Assembly: GCA_905250115.1 (NCBI GenBank)
Contig: CAJNOI010000101.1
Location: 242,482 to 306,481 of the forward strand
DNA: 64,000 nucleotides
DNA from: Adineta steineri
Lineage: Eukaryota > Rotifera > Eurotatoria > Adinetida > Adinetidae
Direction: 5' to 3'
Shown: in pieces, positions 1 to 9,520 of the stretch
Numbering within the stretch: the first letter of the stretch is position 1
Layout of the letters: each line of letters opens with the position of its first letter
Translations under genes and position numbers: made by a program
The notes under the pieces: generated by a model
The model's database searches: none
What the model was told of the DNA's origin: nothing
What the model saw: the letters and a program-made list of their open reading frames with translations, nothing else

Positions 1-87
1 CTTACGAAGAAAACCTTTTTGCTTGTAGTAAGAAAAAGAAAAGAAAAGAAAACAAACAGAAGTTCACCACATCATCAAAACATAAAA

Positions 88-1059
88 ATGAGCTCTTGGG
101 ATATCGAACGTCAACGTAAATTAAATAATGAATTTGATAATATTTTTCGTGAACATGAACGTCTTCAACAAGATCTTAATTCAGATCAAACTCAACATTA
201 TGAATCTCTCTTAAATTCTATTAATAAATGGGAAGATGATGCTATTAAAAAAATTCAAAAAACAGCTAAAACTGCACGTAATGATATTGAAAAATTACTT
301 AAAAATACAAATCAACAATTACAACGTTTTGTTAATAATACGATTACTGAAGAATTACGTGAAGCATTACGAGAAAAAAATAAAATTACTGAATTTAATA
401 TTGATAAATGGTTAGTACAATTATCACAAGCTCGTAAAGAATTAGAAAATCTATCTTCAACTATTGAATTTTCATATAATAAATCTATTAAATTAATAAA
501 AGTTAACCAAACACATCCAACAACAAATCTTGATTATAGAACATTTTATTTTGAAAAAATTCGTGGTCGTCCAATTTTATACAATACTGAACATGTGATT
601 AGTTCTGTTCGTCCAACAATAGTTTTAAGTGAAAAAAAATATTCTACTGGTACACATTATTTTCGTTTTCGTATTGAAAAAAATACTGATGAATTATTTT
701 TTGGAGTTATTAGTGATAAAGATCATCAAAATTTAATACAAAATAAACATCCGATTGAATCAATTCATGGATGGTGGAATATCGATCGTCGTGTTATTGC
801 TGGTCGAAAAGATGCACATCTTTCTGCACTTAATATATATAATGGTGATGAAATAGTATTAATATTAAATTGTGATGCACGTGAAATTTTTCTTGAATAT
901 CCGTCAATGACTAAATTAAATTCAATTCGTTTAGTTGATGATGTTCGTCTTTGTTCACCGCCTTGGAAAGTATTGGTTGAAATAGGTAAACCAGGTAGAT
1001 GTTTGCTGAAATTAATCGACTGGGGTCTTAGAGCACAAGAAGCAAATCGTACAGAATAA
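88..1059 (+). CDS. Coiled-coil protein with C-terminal SPRY-like domain
   Basis: Single-exon reading frame of 323 codons from an ATG in good eukaryotic context (aaaATGAG). The frame stays open upstream to the window edge, so an upstream exon cannot be excluded. Residues about 1-140 are charged and helical with heptad-like spacing, like the coiled coil after the B-box in TRIM proteins. Residues about 150-323 look like a SPRY/B30.2-type beta sandwich: FGVIS, a HGWW-containing stretch, then GDEIVLILNCD and PPWKVLVEIG. No RING or B-box zinc residues are present. Bdelloids have many such RING-less coiled-coil/SPRY proteins. The domain class is fairly clear; ligand and role are unknown. It converges on the giant GTPase gene, whose stop lies 323 bp downstream. 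Confidence 0.75.
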   Translation: MSSWDIERQRKLNNEFDNIFREHERLQQDLNSDQTQHYESLLNSINKWEDDAIKKIQKTAKTARNDIEKLLKNTNQQLQRFVNNTITEELREALREKNKITEFNIDKWLVQLSQARKELENLSSTIEFSYNKSIKLIKVNQTHPTTNLDYRTFYFEKIRGRPILYNTEHVISSVRPTIVLSEKKYSTGTHYFRFRIEKNTDELFFGVISDKDHQNLIQNKHPIESIHGWWNIDRRVIAGRKDAHLSALNIYNGDEIVLILNCDAREIFLEYPSMTKLNSIRLVDDVRLCSPPWKVLVEIGKPGRCLLKLIDWGLRAQEANRTE

Positions 1060-1382
1060 CATTGACATTGTTTTTATCGTCTCATAGATTTTTTGATATT
1101 TCATCAATGTTCATTTTACTTAAAGAAAAAGCTTAATTTGAACTAGAATAATAATAAAAATTAGTTTTTGTATGTTGCTTTTTATTTAGGTTAAATATGA
1201 TTTTATTTTAGAATATAAAAAAAAAGAAATCGAGATTAAGTAAAATAGAAGAAATAATGTTCTTTTTTTAAGTCAGTAAATTATATTCTTGATTAGTAAA
1301 GTATCGTTCATATGACAAATATCTATGAAATGAAAGAAAATTATTATAAGTATCACATTATATATAATAAATTTGATTACCT
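1060..1382. other. Convergent intergenic spacer
   Basis: AT-rich spacer between the 3' ends of two convergent genes. I see no reading frame or RNA gene; it probably holds both 3' UTRs. Confidence 0.5.
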
Positions 1383-4300
1383 TTAAGTTTTTTTCAATGT
1401 CATTTCAGTATCGATTAATCGCTGGCAGACTTGTCTAGTTATAATATTTTCAAATGTAATTTTATCGTCGAAATTTAATACTTTAACATCAATATAATTT
1501 TTAAATTCTGTAATCATCATATTTAAATGGTTAGAACATCGTAAAACATGATATGTGATGTTTTTCTTTTTCATCTTATTTAATACACCAGAAGCAATTT
1601 TTCCACATGGGCAACCATCAGGCCATTTATCGTCCTTACTTGTATGATATATTCTACCATGAGGTGGTGCATCGAGTATATGAAATAATAGATGATCAGC
1701 CTTCTCACGCCATGTCAATGCACATGCTGCATCGAGACCATCAAGTACAGCTTCAGGAAAATCACCACCAGAACCACTTTTTAAAGTCGTTACATATTTC
1801 ATTGCTAATGTATCAGTCGTAAAATCAAATGTACGAAAAATATAATCTCCTTCTGGTGGATGATCTCGATAATCAACAATAGCAAATCGAAAACTAGCTG
1901 TTGTTTTTGCAAGTTTTATCAACAATTCTTGATTATCTTTGATAATACATTGAATAGTTTGTTTTACCTTTTCAAAATATGGCTCCATGGATCCAGTTGT
2001 ATCAATAACAAAACATACATCAATACCTTCATACATATCTAATGATTGATGATTATTTTGACACTCAAAAACATGATTTTCAACATGCCAAGCACCTAAT
2101 GTGCAAAAGCCTTTGGTAGATTCCTTGAGAATATGACCATTCTTGTCTCGTTCTACATGTTTTTCGCAATATGCATTACATGAATCAATTAATTTTCGAT
2201 CAGCATCATTAATAGGTGAATGCCATTTGTTTAGTAACCAATATGCTGAACATAAAACTTGATCATACTTTTTTGCGCTAGGTGTATCTAATCCACAATA
2301 ATAAATATCGTTAGAATGTTTTGCCTTATGACCAAGTTTCTTTTCTAAGCATTCTGAATTACCAAGACATTCAATCAAATGGAAATGCGAACGACCACGA
2401 CGTTTACACGATACAGTACAATTTTCTGGTTTTGCTGATTCGCCAACTTTATAAACTCTCACAGTAGCCTCTTCTTGTTCACTTGAACGTATTTCAATTT
2501 GTTGACTTGGATTTGTACTCGTAAATATATGTTGATCTTTATTTCGATGTATTGTTCTATGATTTCCATCATGATGAATTGGATCTCTACAAAATGAACC
2601 ACAATCGGGGCATCTTTCTGGACAAGTATGTTGACCATCACAAATATGATGTAGTGATTTATCATGTGAAGCTTTACCAACGCCAATTTTTATCCCGCAT
2701 TGTGCACGTACTGCTTCTACTTCGATATGGTCATACAAAAATTCAATACCAGATTCTGTCGTCCATTTTCGCTGTTGCGTTTTATATTCTTGTTTGCAAA
2801 TACCAGGTGCACTGCATATGCCTTTACAATAATGAGGTTGATTACATAAGTGCTTTTTCATTTTTAAGTTGTCATTATTGATACTTATTGAAACAGTTTC
2901 TGCAGTAATATCATGATTATGATCACTTACTACACATAAATTACCACATAAAAACATACAAGGTTTCCAACAATCACTATTATTACATCGATGTTCTTCA
3001 TGCTTCTGAAGCCCCAATGATATAGCACATGGATCCGAACACACACACGTTGCTGGACATTGATGAATACGTTCGCATTGATGATATTTTGGTTCTATGT
3101 GTTCATATGCAAAAACACATTTATTATTTTGAAAACCATAAATTTCACAAATTTGACAAAATTTTGTGCAAACATGACCTGCATCGCACTTGTGATCTCC
3201 GTCATGACCAGCTAAAAACATACATTTATTTTGTTTGTTGTGATCTTCTTCAAAACATATTCGACATATTCCAGAACACTTGTGATCTGTTTCACAACTA
3301 CAATGTCTTTGAGCCTCTTTTTCTAACTTTTTTATTTCATTTTTCAGACGTGAATAAATATCCATGTCAGCTAATTCTTTTTCTAATTTCTTGGTTTGCA
3401 ATTGTGCATTATCATATTCTTTAGTAATTATAGCATACTGCTCTTTGCATGTTTGAGAGTTTTCATAGCGACAAGTAAAATTATTACTCTTCATTGTATT
3501 TAACTGTTGAATTAAATCATTATGCAGAGCGTCAAGTCGATTATGTTCGTGAGTAGCTAATTTTAATTTGTCAGATAATGTCATATGTTCTTGAATTAAA
3601 CGTTTTGCTTCCGTAGCTTTATCAAGTTTTTCTGAAGTAGTGATTAATGATGTTTCAGTTTCAGACAATAGTTGAAAAAGTTCGGTTCCTATGTCATTAA
3701 GATATGAGTTGCTCTGAACATTGTTCATAAGTTTTTCATGTTCTTCTTGTTGCCCGACAAAAATTTGATTAATTAACATATCTTCATTTCGATTCTTCAA
3801 TCTTTCTTCTTCAATGTTCAAAGAGTTCTGTAATTTCTCGATCTTATCATTCAACTGTTTCGATTGTTCTAAAAGTTCTGCAAGATGATTCTGTTTATTT
3901 TGATGTTGTTCATAAATATCATAGTAAAGAGTATTCAAAATCTTTACTAACAGGTGGTTATTGTCACATGTATGTTGTCTCTCTTGTCTAATATTGTTCA
4001 ATAACGTCTGAGTATCTTCAAGTGTTTTGTTAATTTGAATTAAAATATTTTGTTCATCTTCAATACCTTCCGTTTCGTCTTCTAGTTTCAAAGATTCAAT
4101 GTACTCTTCTTTCTTCTTTTTTCTGTCTTGTGTTTTACATAATTTAGTATGAGCTGACTCAATTTGTTGATCATATGAACGAATAATGTCCATTAGTTGT
4201 TTAATTTCTTTGAGTTGTTCATTTAATTGCTGTTTTTCATATTGTTGTTCCTCAATAGATTTAATTTTTGTATTAACACTGTTAATTTTTTCTGTAATTA

Positions 4301-7300
4301 CTGCAATTGCTTGCTCAACATTGCCTATTTGCTCTGTAACTTGAGTGTTCTCATCCATTGAACTGATATTCATTTTGAAAGCTGCTAACTTACATTCCTT
4401 TTCTGACTTTTCTTTTAAAAAATACTCTAATTTTATAATCTCTTGGGTTTTTTTTGATTCCAATTGAATAGTATTCAATGTTGAACTATCACGTGTATTG
4501 AGTTTCTCTTGTAAATCTGTCATGTAATGTTCAAGTTTTTGAACTTCAGACGAAGTTTTAGTATTTACCAGTGTATTTTCTTCTTCTAGTTCTTTCGATA
4601 ATGTTTCCCGTTTAACATTTATATCAGATAATTGTTCATTAAGATCTCTACATTCGATCTTCATTATTTCAATTGTTTTTTCCATGTCTTCATTTTCTTT
4701 TCTAACATCGATGATTTTTTGTTTAGTATTTTGAATTTCAATTTCACTGTTACTTAATTGTTGCTTATTAATATCGAATTCGTTTTTGATTTTTTCTAAA
4801 TGTTCTTGGACAAATCTACGATAAATACGTATAGCATCAATAATATTAGGTATCATGTTCAACGATAATAAAGTTTTAACATTAGAATCATCAGTGGATT
4901 TATTTTCTCCGGTTGTTTCTTTTTGTTCAGTGGCTTCTTTTTCTACAAGAGAATACCATAAATTATCCTTATATGTGCAATCTGTTTCGTAATTTTGATG
5001 GAAATTTGCAATAAGTTTATTGATATCATCAATTTTATATTGATCAGGATTCACTAGCAGCTCAATATCGTCATTTAATTTAGGTAATAATTGATCGAAA
5101 CATATCAAATTGTCATCCAACGACAGAATAGTTTTTAGTTGATTATAAATATCATTCATTGTTTGTGTAAAATTGTCGATTTTGCTCTTTTCAGTATTTA
5201 CTTCGGAACTACATTGTGTAACATTTGTTTCGAGATTTTCTTTATCAGATAAGTATTTTAATTCAATTGATAAGGAAATATTTTCTTTATGAAGTTGATT
5301 TTCATTTTTCTTTGCAGCAAGAACAATATCGTTTAAATTTTTAATTCGCTCTTCAATGTTTTTTGACGTTGTTGAGTTTAGTAACACTTGTAGCTGCACT
5401 AGTTGATCTTTCTTCTTTTCAAGTAAAGATTTTGCTTCTTCTGTATGTTGAGCATTGTGTATGCATTTTAAATCACATGATGAACATTTTTTTAAACATA
5501 TTTGTAACTTAAAAGAAAGCATATATTGTTTCATTGAATTAACAAATTTTGTTTTTCGTTCTTTGATATCATCATTTTCACTAGGAAACTTTTTTTGAAA
5601 ACGTTCAGACATCAATTTTTTTACTTGCTGACGACGAAAACTCATCACTTCATAAATAAGTTCATTAACAATTGAATATAATTTATTATTATCTTCGTTA
5701 GTATCATTAGATAAAGTAGTAATCGAACGTATTGGCATCAGAATAAATTCGCAAATATTTTCAAAATTAATATCCGGTGAGTTTTCATCAAATTGTAAAA
5801 GAGTATGATTTAATTTTAATGAATATAGTGTATCTTCGATCTTTTTTTCAATTAATTGCTCTTTTAATTCAATACTTTCTTCGTTATTTAAATGAAATTT
5901 GGTCCAAGCTTTTTTCATTTCGTCTTCTAACTCAGCAAATTTCATATCAGAATGTATTTTATTTGAATCAATAAAATCATCTGTATATAATTGTATTAGA
6001 AGAATTTTTAATCGATCAGCTAAATCTTTTCCATTTCCCCATCGACAAGCTATTTTTGATCCTGTAATTTCATCTTTTATAACATGTTTAATGAATATTT
6101 GCCGTAAATTATCAATTTCATGATCGAAATTTTTATTTTCGAAATGATGTAATAATTGTATTTTGAATGTGTTAGAAAAGAGTTGTTCAAGAAAACCACT
6201 TTTACCTTTTCTTTGTAAATCCGAAAATTTCTTTTCGGCAGCATTAATAGATTCATCAGCATTACTATCACTAATGTCACGTATTGCAACTAATAATATA
6301 CCTTTGAATAATTTATCATTAATGCCTATTTTATCAACCGCTTGAGATAATATACCAAATAATCGATCTTGAAAACGACTAAATCCTAAATCTTGACTAA
6401 GAATTGTAATATCACATAGAGCAGATAAAAATGAAATAAGCTTGATTTCTTCGTCTTCAGTTCGTTGATCACTAAATAACCCTTCACAATCCAATACAAT
6501 AAAATGTGCATTTTCAAAATAGGCATAACTCATCCAAATTCCATCGGTACATCGTCCAGCTGCAACAGCAAAACGTGTTCGAAATATTTTATTCATTAAA
6601 TAACTTTTTCCAGTAGATTGACGACCAATAATTCCAATAACCTTGATATCATCGTTGATATTGTTTAAAATATTATCCAAATACGATAGTGAGATTTCTC
6701 GTGCTTTCATTTCAATGCCAAATGATTTCGACGATAAATGATCCATTTTATCGCGTCGCCCGTTATTCAATGGTACAAGGGTACCCATTTCAATTGTGCA
6801 AAGTTGTAACGGTACTCGACTAACTATATTTGTAACTAATAATTGAATATTCAATGATGGAGAAATAAAATCAGTATCTGTATAACCGAGTTTTAAGTGT
6901 GCTTTCATATTTAAATCTTTAAAATATTTCTTGATACGATCAGAATATTTATTATATTTTGATGGAAGATCAAAATAATATTGAGTTTCATCTGAAGAAT
7001 CTGGAACTCCAAATTGTAATTCACCTCTTTTAATAATATCTAATATTCGATTACCAATATATTGTTTAGTTGATTTTTCTAAATTATTGAAACTTGATTG
7101 ACGTTCAATTCGTGTATCAGATATAAGATTTTGAATACAATAAACTTCACTAAAGTGTGCATTAAATACTGCACAATATGTATCAATAAAATCTGTAAAA
7201 ATTTGCATTCCATACACGGATGGTTGATGTTCTAATATAATACTGTGTATTTGACAGTAGTTTTGATTAATAATATCAATAGAAGATTTAGCTTGAAAGA

Positions 7301-9203
7301 AAAAAACAGGATTTTTGTCTCCAATCGTTTGCACTGCTTGATAAAGATCACCATTGTCAGCTGTGAAGTTTGACGTATCTTGAGAATTAGTTCTACTTTT
7401 AGACAGTTGAGATATATTTACGTAGTTGTCTTCTGAAATATTTAGTTCATATACGTTGGAATTGGAATCAATGAGAATGAGTAAATTTTGTGCGACAGTT
7501 AACGCAAGACTTCTAACGCCTATTGGCTTTTTTGAATGATCATGTAAAGACAGGCAAGAAATTTGTTGTATGTGTCCAAAATCATCTAATAAACACAATG
7601 TTACATTTCCTTGATCAATATTATATAGAGCTAAGGTGTGTGTACTTGAATTAAATGAATATGCCAAACGAACATTCGAAAGATGAAAATCTGTTAGTTT
7701 TCTGAATATTTTATTCTTATGTAATACAACAGTGTATCCTGGTGCACCTAATTTCTTAGATATGATTGTGGGTCTTTTTATAACAATGATTTCAGTTTTA
7801 CCATCATTCATTTTGAAGCAGCCAATAAGTTCTGTTTGTTTTGCAAAGGTCGAACGATCTATCTCTGATAAATCAGAAATATTAATGAACTGACCAAGAT
7901 CATGCAGTCTTATACAAATCGGAGTTGAACGGGTAGCAGTAAAATACTGTAAGCTATTATCTGTATCATTAAATAAGGTATAAGATAATGGTAAAATATT
8001 ATAATAAACTTCGTACTGTATTTCAGATTGAACTGTTATATATATGTGCTCTACCAAATTTTGTTTTAATTTAAGCATGACCTTTTTCTTATCGATATGT
8101 TGCAGTATTGATTTGAAATCGTTCATTCGTTTAACGTCGATATTATAATTTTTTGATATATGCCTATGGAATGTGCTGGTAAATCTATTATAAAACTGAT
8201 CTACACTTTCATTAATATACTTTGGATTGACTAACCATTCAGCTGCCTCATTGTATAACTGATGCTTTAAATTCTGATCGATACTGGTACCCATTGTAAA
8301 AAATTTAGCAACTGTATTCTCGATACCAAATAACTTTTTTACTAACGCACTTGCTTGTTCATGAATATTTAATTTTTCATTCTTGTATTTTGTAGTATGC
8401 TCTTCAAGAAGCTTCTGGATTTGTAATTCCTGATTTGTTGATAAAAATATTCCATATTGAAAACAACAAAATAAAATTGGACGTAGAGTCAGTGTGTTAA
8501 TATTTAAAACAATTGCTAATGATTCTTTCAGTTTATCATATCTATTGGTGGTTGACTTTTGATTTGGCTCTTGAAATAATTTTTCATAACAATATATATT
8601 TGCTGTATTATTAGTAATAAGAATCTTTCGCTGCTGTCCAGTCAATAAAGTCTTGAAAATATCCTTGTCATCGAGCTTAATTTTTTGTGGTGGCGAAATA
8701 TCATCTTGTTCTTTCTTCACCTGTCGATATGTTCTTGTTTCATGTGGTTTACCATGAAAAGAGTGCTGTGTTGAAAAATCAGAAAAAAATGTATCTGATG
8801 GGCATATAATAATATTTTGACATATATCTTGTAGAAATCTTTGCATCACACTCATGAAATAATTGTGTTTTTCTAAACTTATATCATCAGTAAAAACAAG
8901 TAGAAAAACAAATTTCATAGTATTATAAACTACCCAAATAGCTGGCATTGAATCTTGTGTCATGAATATCGATTTAATATCAGTGTGATTATTTGAGAAT
9001 AATGAAGATAAGCAAGTCTCAAGAGAGTTTTTGTCACCGAAGATACCAAATACTTGTTCTTGTTCAGGATTTAATTGATGCAATGTCACGATAATTTTGG
9101 ACATATTTTGAGAATCGCTTACTATTTTGTATTCTTCGTCGCTTGCAGAAGAATTATGATCCACATAAAATAATCGATGAATTTCCAAATGTTCTGAACT
9201 CAT
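1383..9203 (-). CDS. Giant VLIG/GB1-type GTPase with coiled coil, Cys/His-rich repeats and C-terminal VWA domain
   Basis: One uninterrupted frame of 2606 codons from the first ATG (9203-9201). The frame opens 17 codons earlier at a GTG right after a good splice acceptor, so an upstream exon is possible. Order: an N-terminal region of about 850 residues that I do not recognise; a GB1/RHD3/VLIG-type G domain with P-loop GRQSTGKS (about 6603-6628), the G2-like stretch GRCTDGIW, G3 DCEGL and a G4-like RD; about 700 residues of coiled coil (roughly 5400-3300); a Cys/His-rich region with repeated HxC and CxxC pairs (roughly 3330-2150); and a VWA domain with MIDAS motif DTTGS (about 1987-2007) and SGSGGDFPEA. 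The VWA resembles that of Dictyostelium alpha-kinase VwkA, but no kinase domain follows. Very large interferon-inducible GTPases share the G domain. Likely cytosolic; function unknown. Confidence 0.85.
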   Translation of the reverse strand: MSSEHLEIHRLFYVDHNSSASDEEYKIVSDSQNMSKIIVTLHQLNPEQEQVFGIFGDKNSLETCLSSLFSNNHTDIKSIFMTQDSMPAIWVVYNTMKFVFLLVFTDDISLEKHNYFMSVMQRFLQDICQNIIICPSDTFFSDFSTQHSFHGKPHETRTYRQVKKEQDDISPPQKIKLDDKDIFKTLLTGQQRKILITNNTANIYCYEKLFQEPNQKSTTNRYDKLKESLAIVLNINTLTLRPILFCCFQYGIFLSTNQELQIQKLLEEHTTKYKNEKLNIHEQASALVKKLFGIENTVAKFFTMGTSIDQNLKHQLYNEAAEWLVNPKYINESVDQFYNRFTSTFHRHISKNYNIDVKRMNDFKSILQHIDKKKVMLKLKQNLVEHIYITVQSEIQYEVYYNILPLSYTLFNDTDNSLQYFTATRSTPICIRLHDLGQFINISDLSEIDRSTFAKQTELIGCFKMNDGKTEIIVIKRPTIISKKLGAPGYTVVLHKNKIFRKLTDFHLSNVRLAYSFNSSTHTLALYNIDQGNVTLCLLDDFGHIQQISCLSLHDHSKKPIGVRSLALTVAQNLLILIDSNSNVYELNISEDNYVNISQLSKSRTNSQDTSNFTADNGDLYQAVQTIGDKNPVFFFQAKSSIDIINQNYCQIHSIILEHQPSVYGMQIFTDFIDTYCAVFNAHFSEVYCIQNLISDTRIERQSSFNNLEKSTKQYIGNRILDIIKRGELQFGVPDSSDETQYYFDLPSKYNKYSDRIKKYFKDLNMKAHLKLGYTDTDFISPSLNIQLLVTNIVSRVPLQLCTIEMGTLVPLNNGRRDKMDHLSSKSFGIEMKAREISLSYLDNILNNINDDIKVIGIIGRQSTGKSYLMNKIFRTRFAVAAGRCTDGIWMSYAYFENAHFIVLDCEGLFSDQRTEDEEIKLISFLSALCDITILSQDLGFSRFQDRLFGILSQAVDKIGINDKLFKGILLVAIRDISDSNADESINAAEKKFSDLQRKGKSGFLEQLFSNTFKIQLLHHFENKNFDHEIDNLRQIFIKHVIKDEITGSKIACRWGNGKDLADRLKILLIQLYTDDFIDSNKIHSDMKFAELEDEMKKAWTKFHLNNEESIELKEQLIEKKIEDTLYSLKLNHTLLQFDENSPDINFENICEFILMPIRSITTLSNDTNEDNNKLYSIVNELIYEVMSFRRQQVKKLMSERFQKKFPSENDDIKERKTKFVNSMKQYMLSFKLQICLKKCSSCDLKCIHNAQHTEEAKSLLEKKKDQLVQLQVLLNSTTSKNIEERIKNLNDIVLAAKKNENQLHKENISLSIELKYLSDKENLETNVTQCSSEVNTEKSKIDNFTQTMNDIYNQLKTILSLDDNLICFDQLLPKLNDDIELLVNPDQYKIDDINKLIANFHQNYETDCTYKDNLWYSLVEKEATEQKETTGENKSTDDSNVKTLLSLNMIPNIIDAIRIYRRFVQEHLEKIKNEFDINKQQLSNSEIEIQNTKQKIIDVRKENEDMEKTIEIMKIECRDLNEQLSDINVKRETLSKELEEENTLVNTKTSSEVQKLEHYMTDLQEKLNTRDSSTLNTIQLESKKTQEIIKLEYFLKEKSEKECKLAAFKMNISSMDENTQVTEQIGNVEQAIAVITEKINSVNTKIKSIEEQQYEKQQLNEQLKEIKQLMDIIRSYDQQIESAHTKLCKTQDRKKKKEEYIESLKLEDETEGIEDEQNILIQINKTLEDTQTLLNNIRQERQHTCDNNHLLVKILNTLYYDIYEQHQNKQNHLAELLEQSKQLNDKIEKLQNSLNIEEERLKNRNEDMLINQIFVGQQEEHEKLMNNVQSNSYLNDIGTELFQLLSETETSLITTSEKLDKATEAKRLIQEHMTLSDKLKLATHEHNRLDALHNDLIQQLNTMKSNNFTCRYENSQTCKEQYAIITKEYDNAQLQTKKLEKELADMDIYSRLKNEIKKLEKEAQRHCSCETDHKCSGICRICFEEDHNKQNKCMFLAGHDGDHKCDAGHVCTKFCQICEIYGFQNNKCVFAYEHIEPKYHQCERIHQCPATCVCSDPCAISLGLQKHEEHRCNNSDCWKPCMFLCGNLCVVSDHNHDITAETVSISINNDNLKMKKHLCNQPHYCKGICSAPGICKQEYKTQQRKWTTESGIEFLYDHIEVEAVRAQCGIKIGVGKASHDKSLHHICDGQHTCPERCPDCGSFCRDPIHHDGNHRTIHRNKDQHIFTSTNPSQQIEIRSSEQEEATVRVYKVGESAKPENCTVSCKRRGRSHFHLIECLGNSECLEKKLGHKAKHSNDIYYCGLDTPSAKKYDQVLCSAYWLLNKWHSPINDADRKLIDSCNAYCEKHVERDKNGHILKESTKGFCTLGAWHVENHVFECQNNHQSLDMYEGIDVCFVIDTTGSMEPYFEKVKQTIQCIIKDNQELLIKLAKTTASFRFAIVDYRDHPPEGDYIFRTFDFTTDTLAMKYVTTLKSGSGGDFPEAVLDGLDAACALTWREKADHLLFHILDAPPHGRIYHTSKDDKWPDGCPCGKIASGVLNKMKKKNITYHVLRCSNHLNMMITEFKNYIDVKVLNFDDKITFENIITRQVCQRLIDTEMTLKKT

Positions 9204-9343
9204 GTCGAGTTCTTTTTTTAATTCTCGAGAAAGTGTGGACGACGTTTCGGTCACTTAATAATAGAAAAAAACAATTTTTCAATATATTATTTATACATTG
9301 ATTTTCTAACAGTAGTAAAAAATTCTTTTTTTATAAATTTTAC

Positions 9344-9520
9344 TATGCAACTGGTGGCATTTATTAGGCCTGAGATTAACTATTCTAAGTATTTCTTGAG
9401 TATCGTCATAGTATACGCCAATGACAGAACAAATATCAATCTGATTATCTACATACGCTTTATCAAAAGCTTTGCTTATGTATCTAAAAAGTTGTTGATT
9501 GATAGTAAGTTCTTTCTCCA
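9344..9520 (-). CDS. Possible upstream coding exon of the giant GTPase gene
   Basis: A 177-bp open stretch bounded by an AG acceptor and a GTAAAA donor. The next 90 bp would be an intron ending in a pyrimidine-rich tract and AAG at 9255-9254. Splicing keeps frame: the last A of this exon plus TG of the next makes an ATG codon that runs into the large frame. The stretch encodes about 58 residues, including DICSVIGVYYDDTQEI, with plausible codon use. I found no in-frame ATG in it and no compatible exon further upstream, so it is a candidate only. Confidence 0.35.

Noticed and set aside
1607..3424. Several plus-strand frames of 60-131 codons
   Set aside because: Antisense shadows of the giant GTPase gene, with low-complexity His/Tyr-rich translations.
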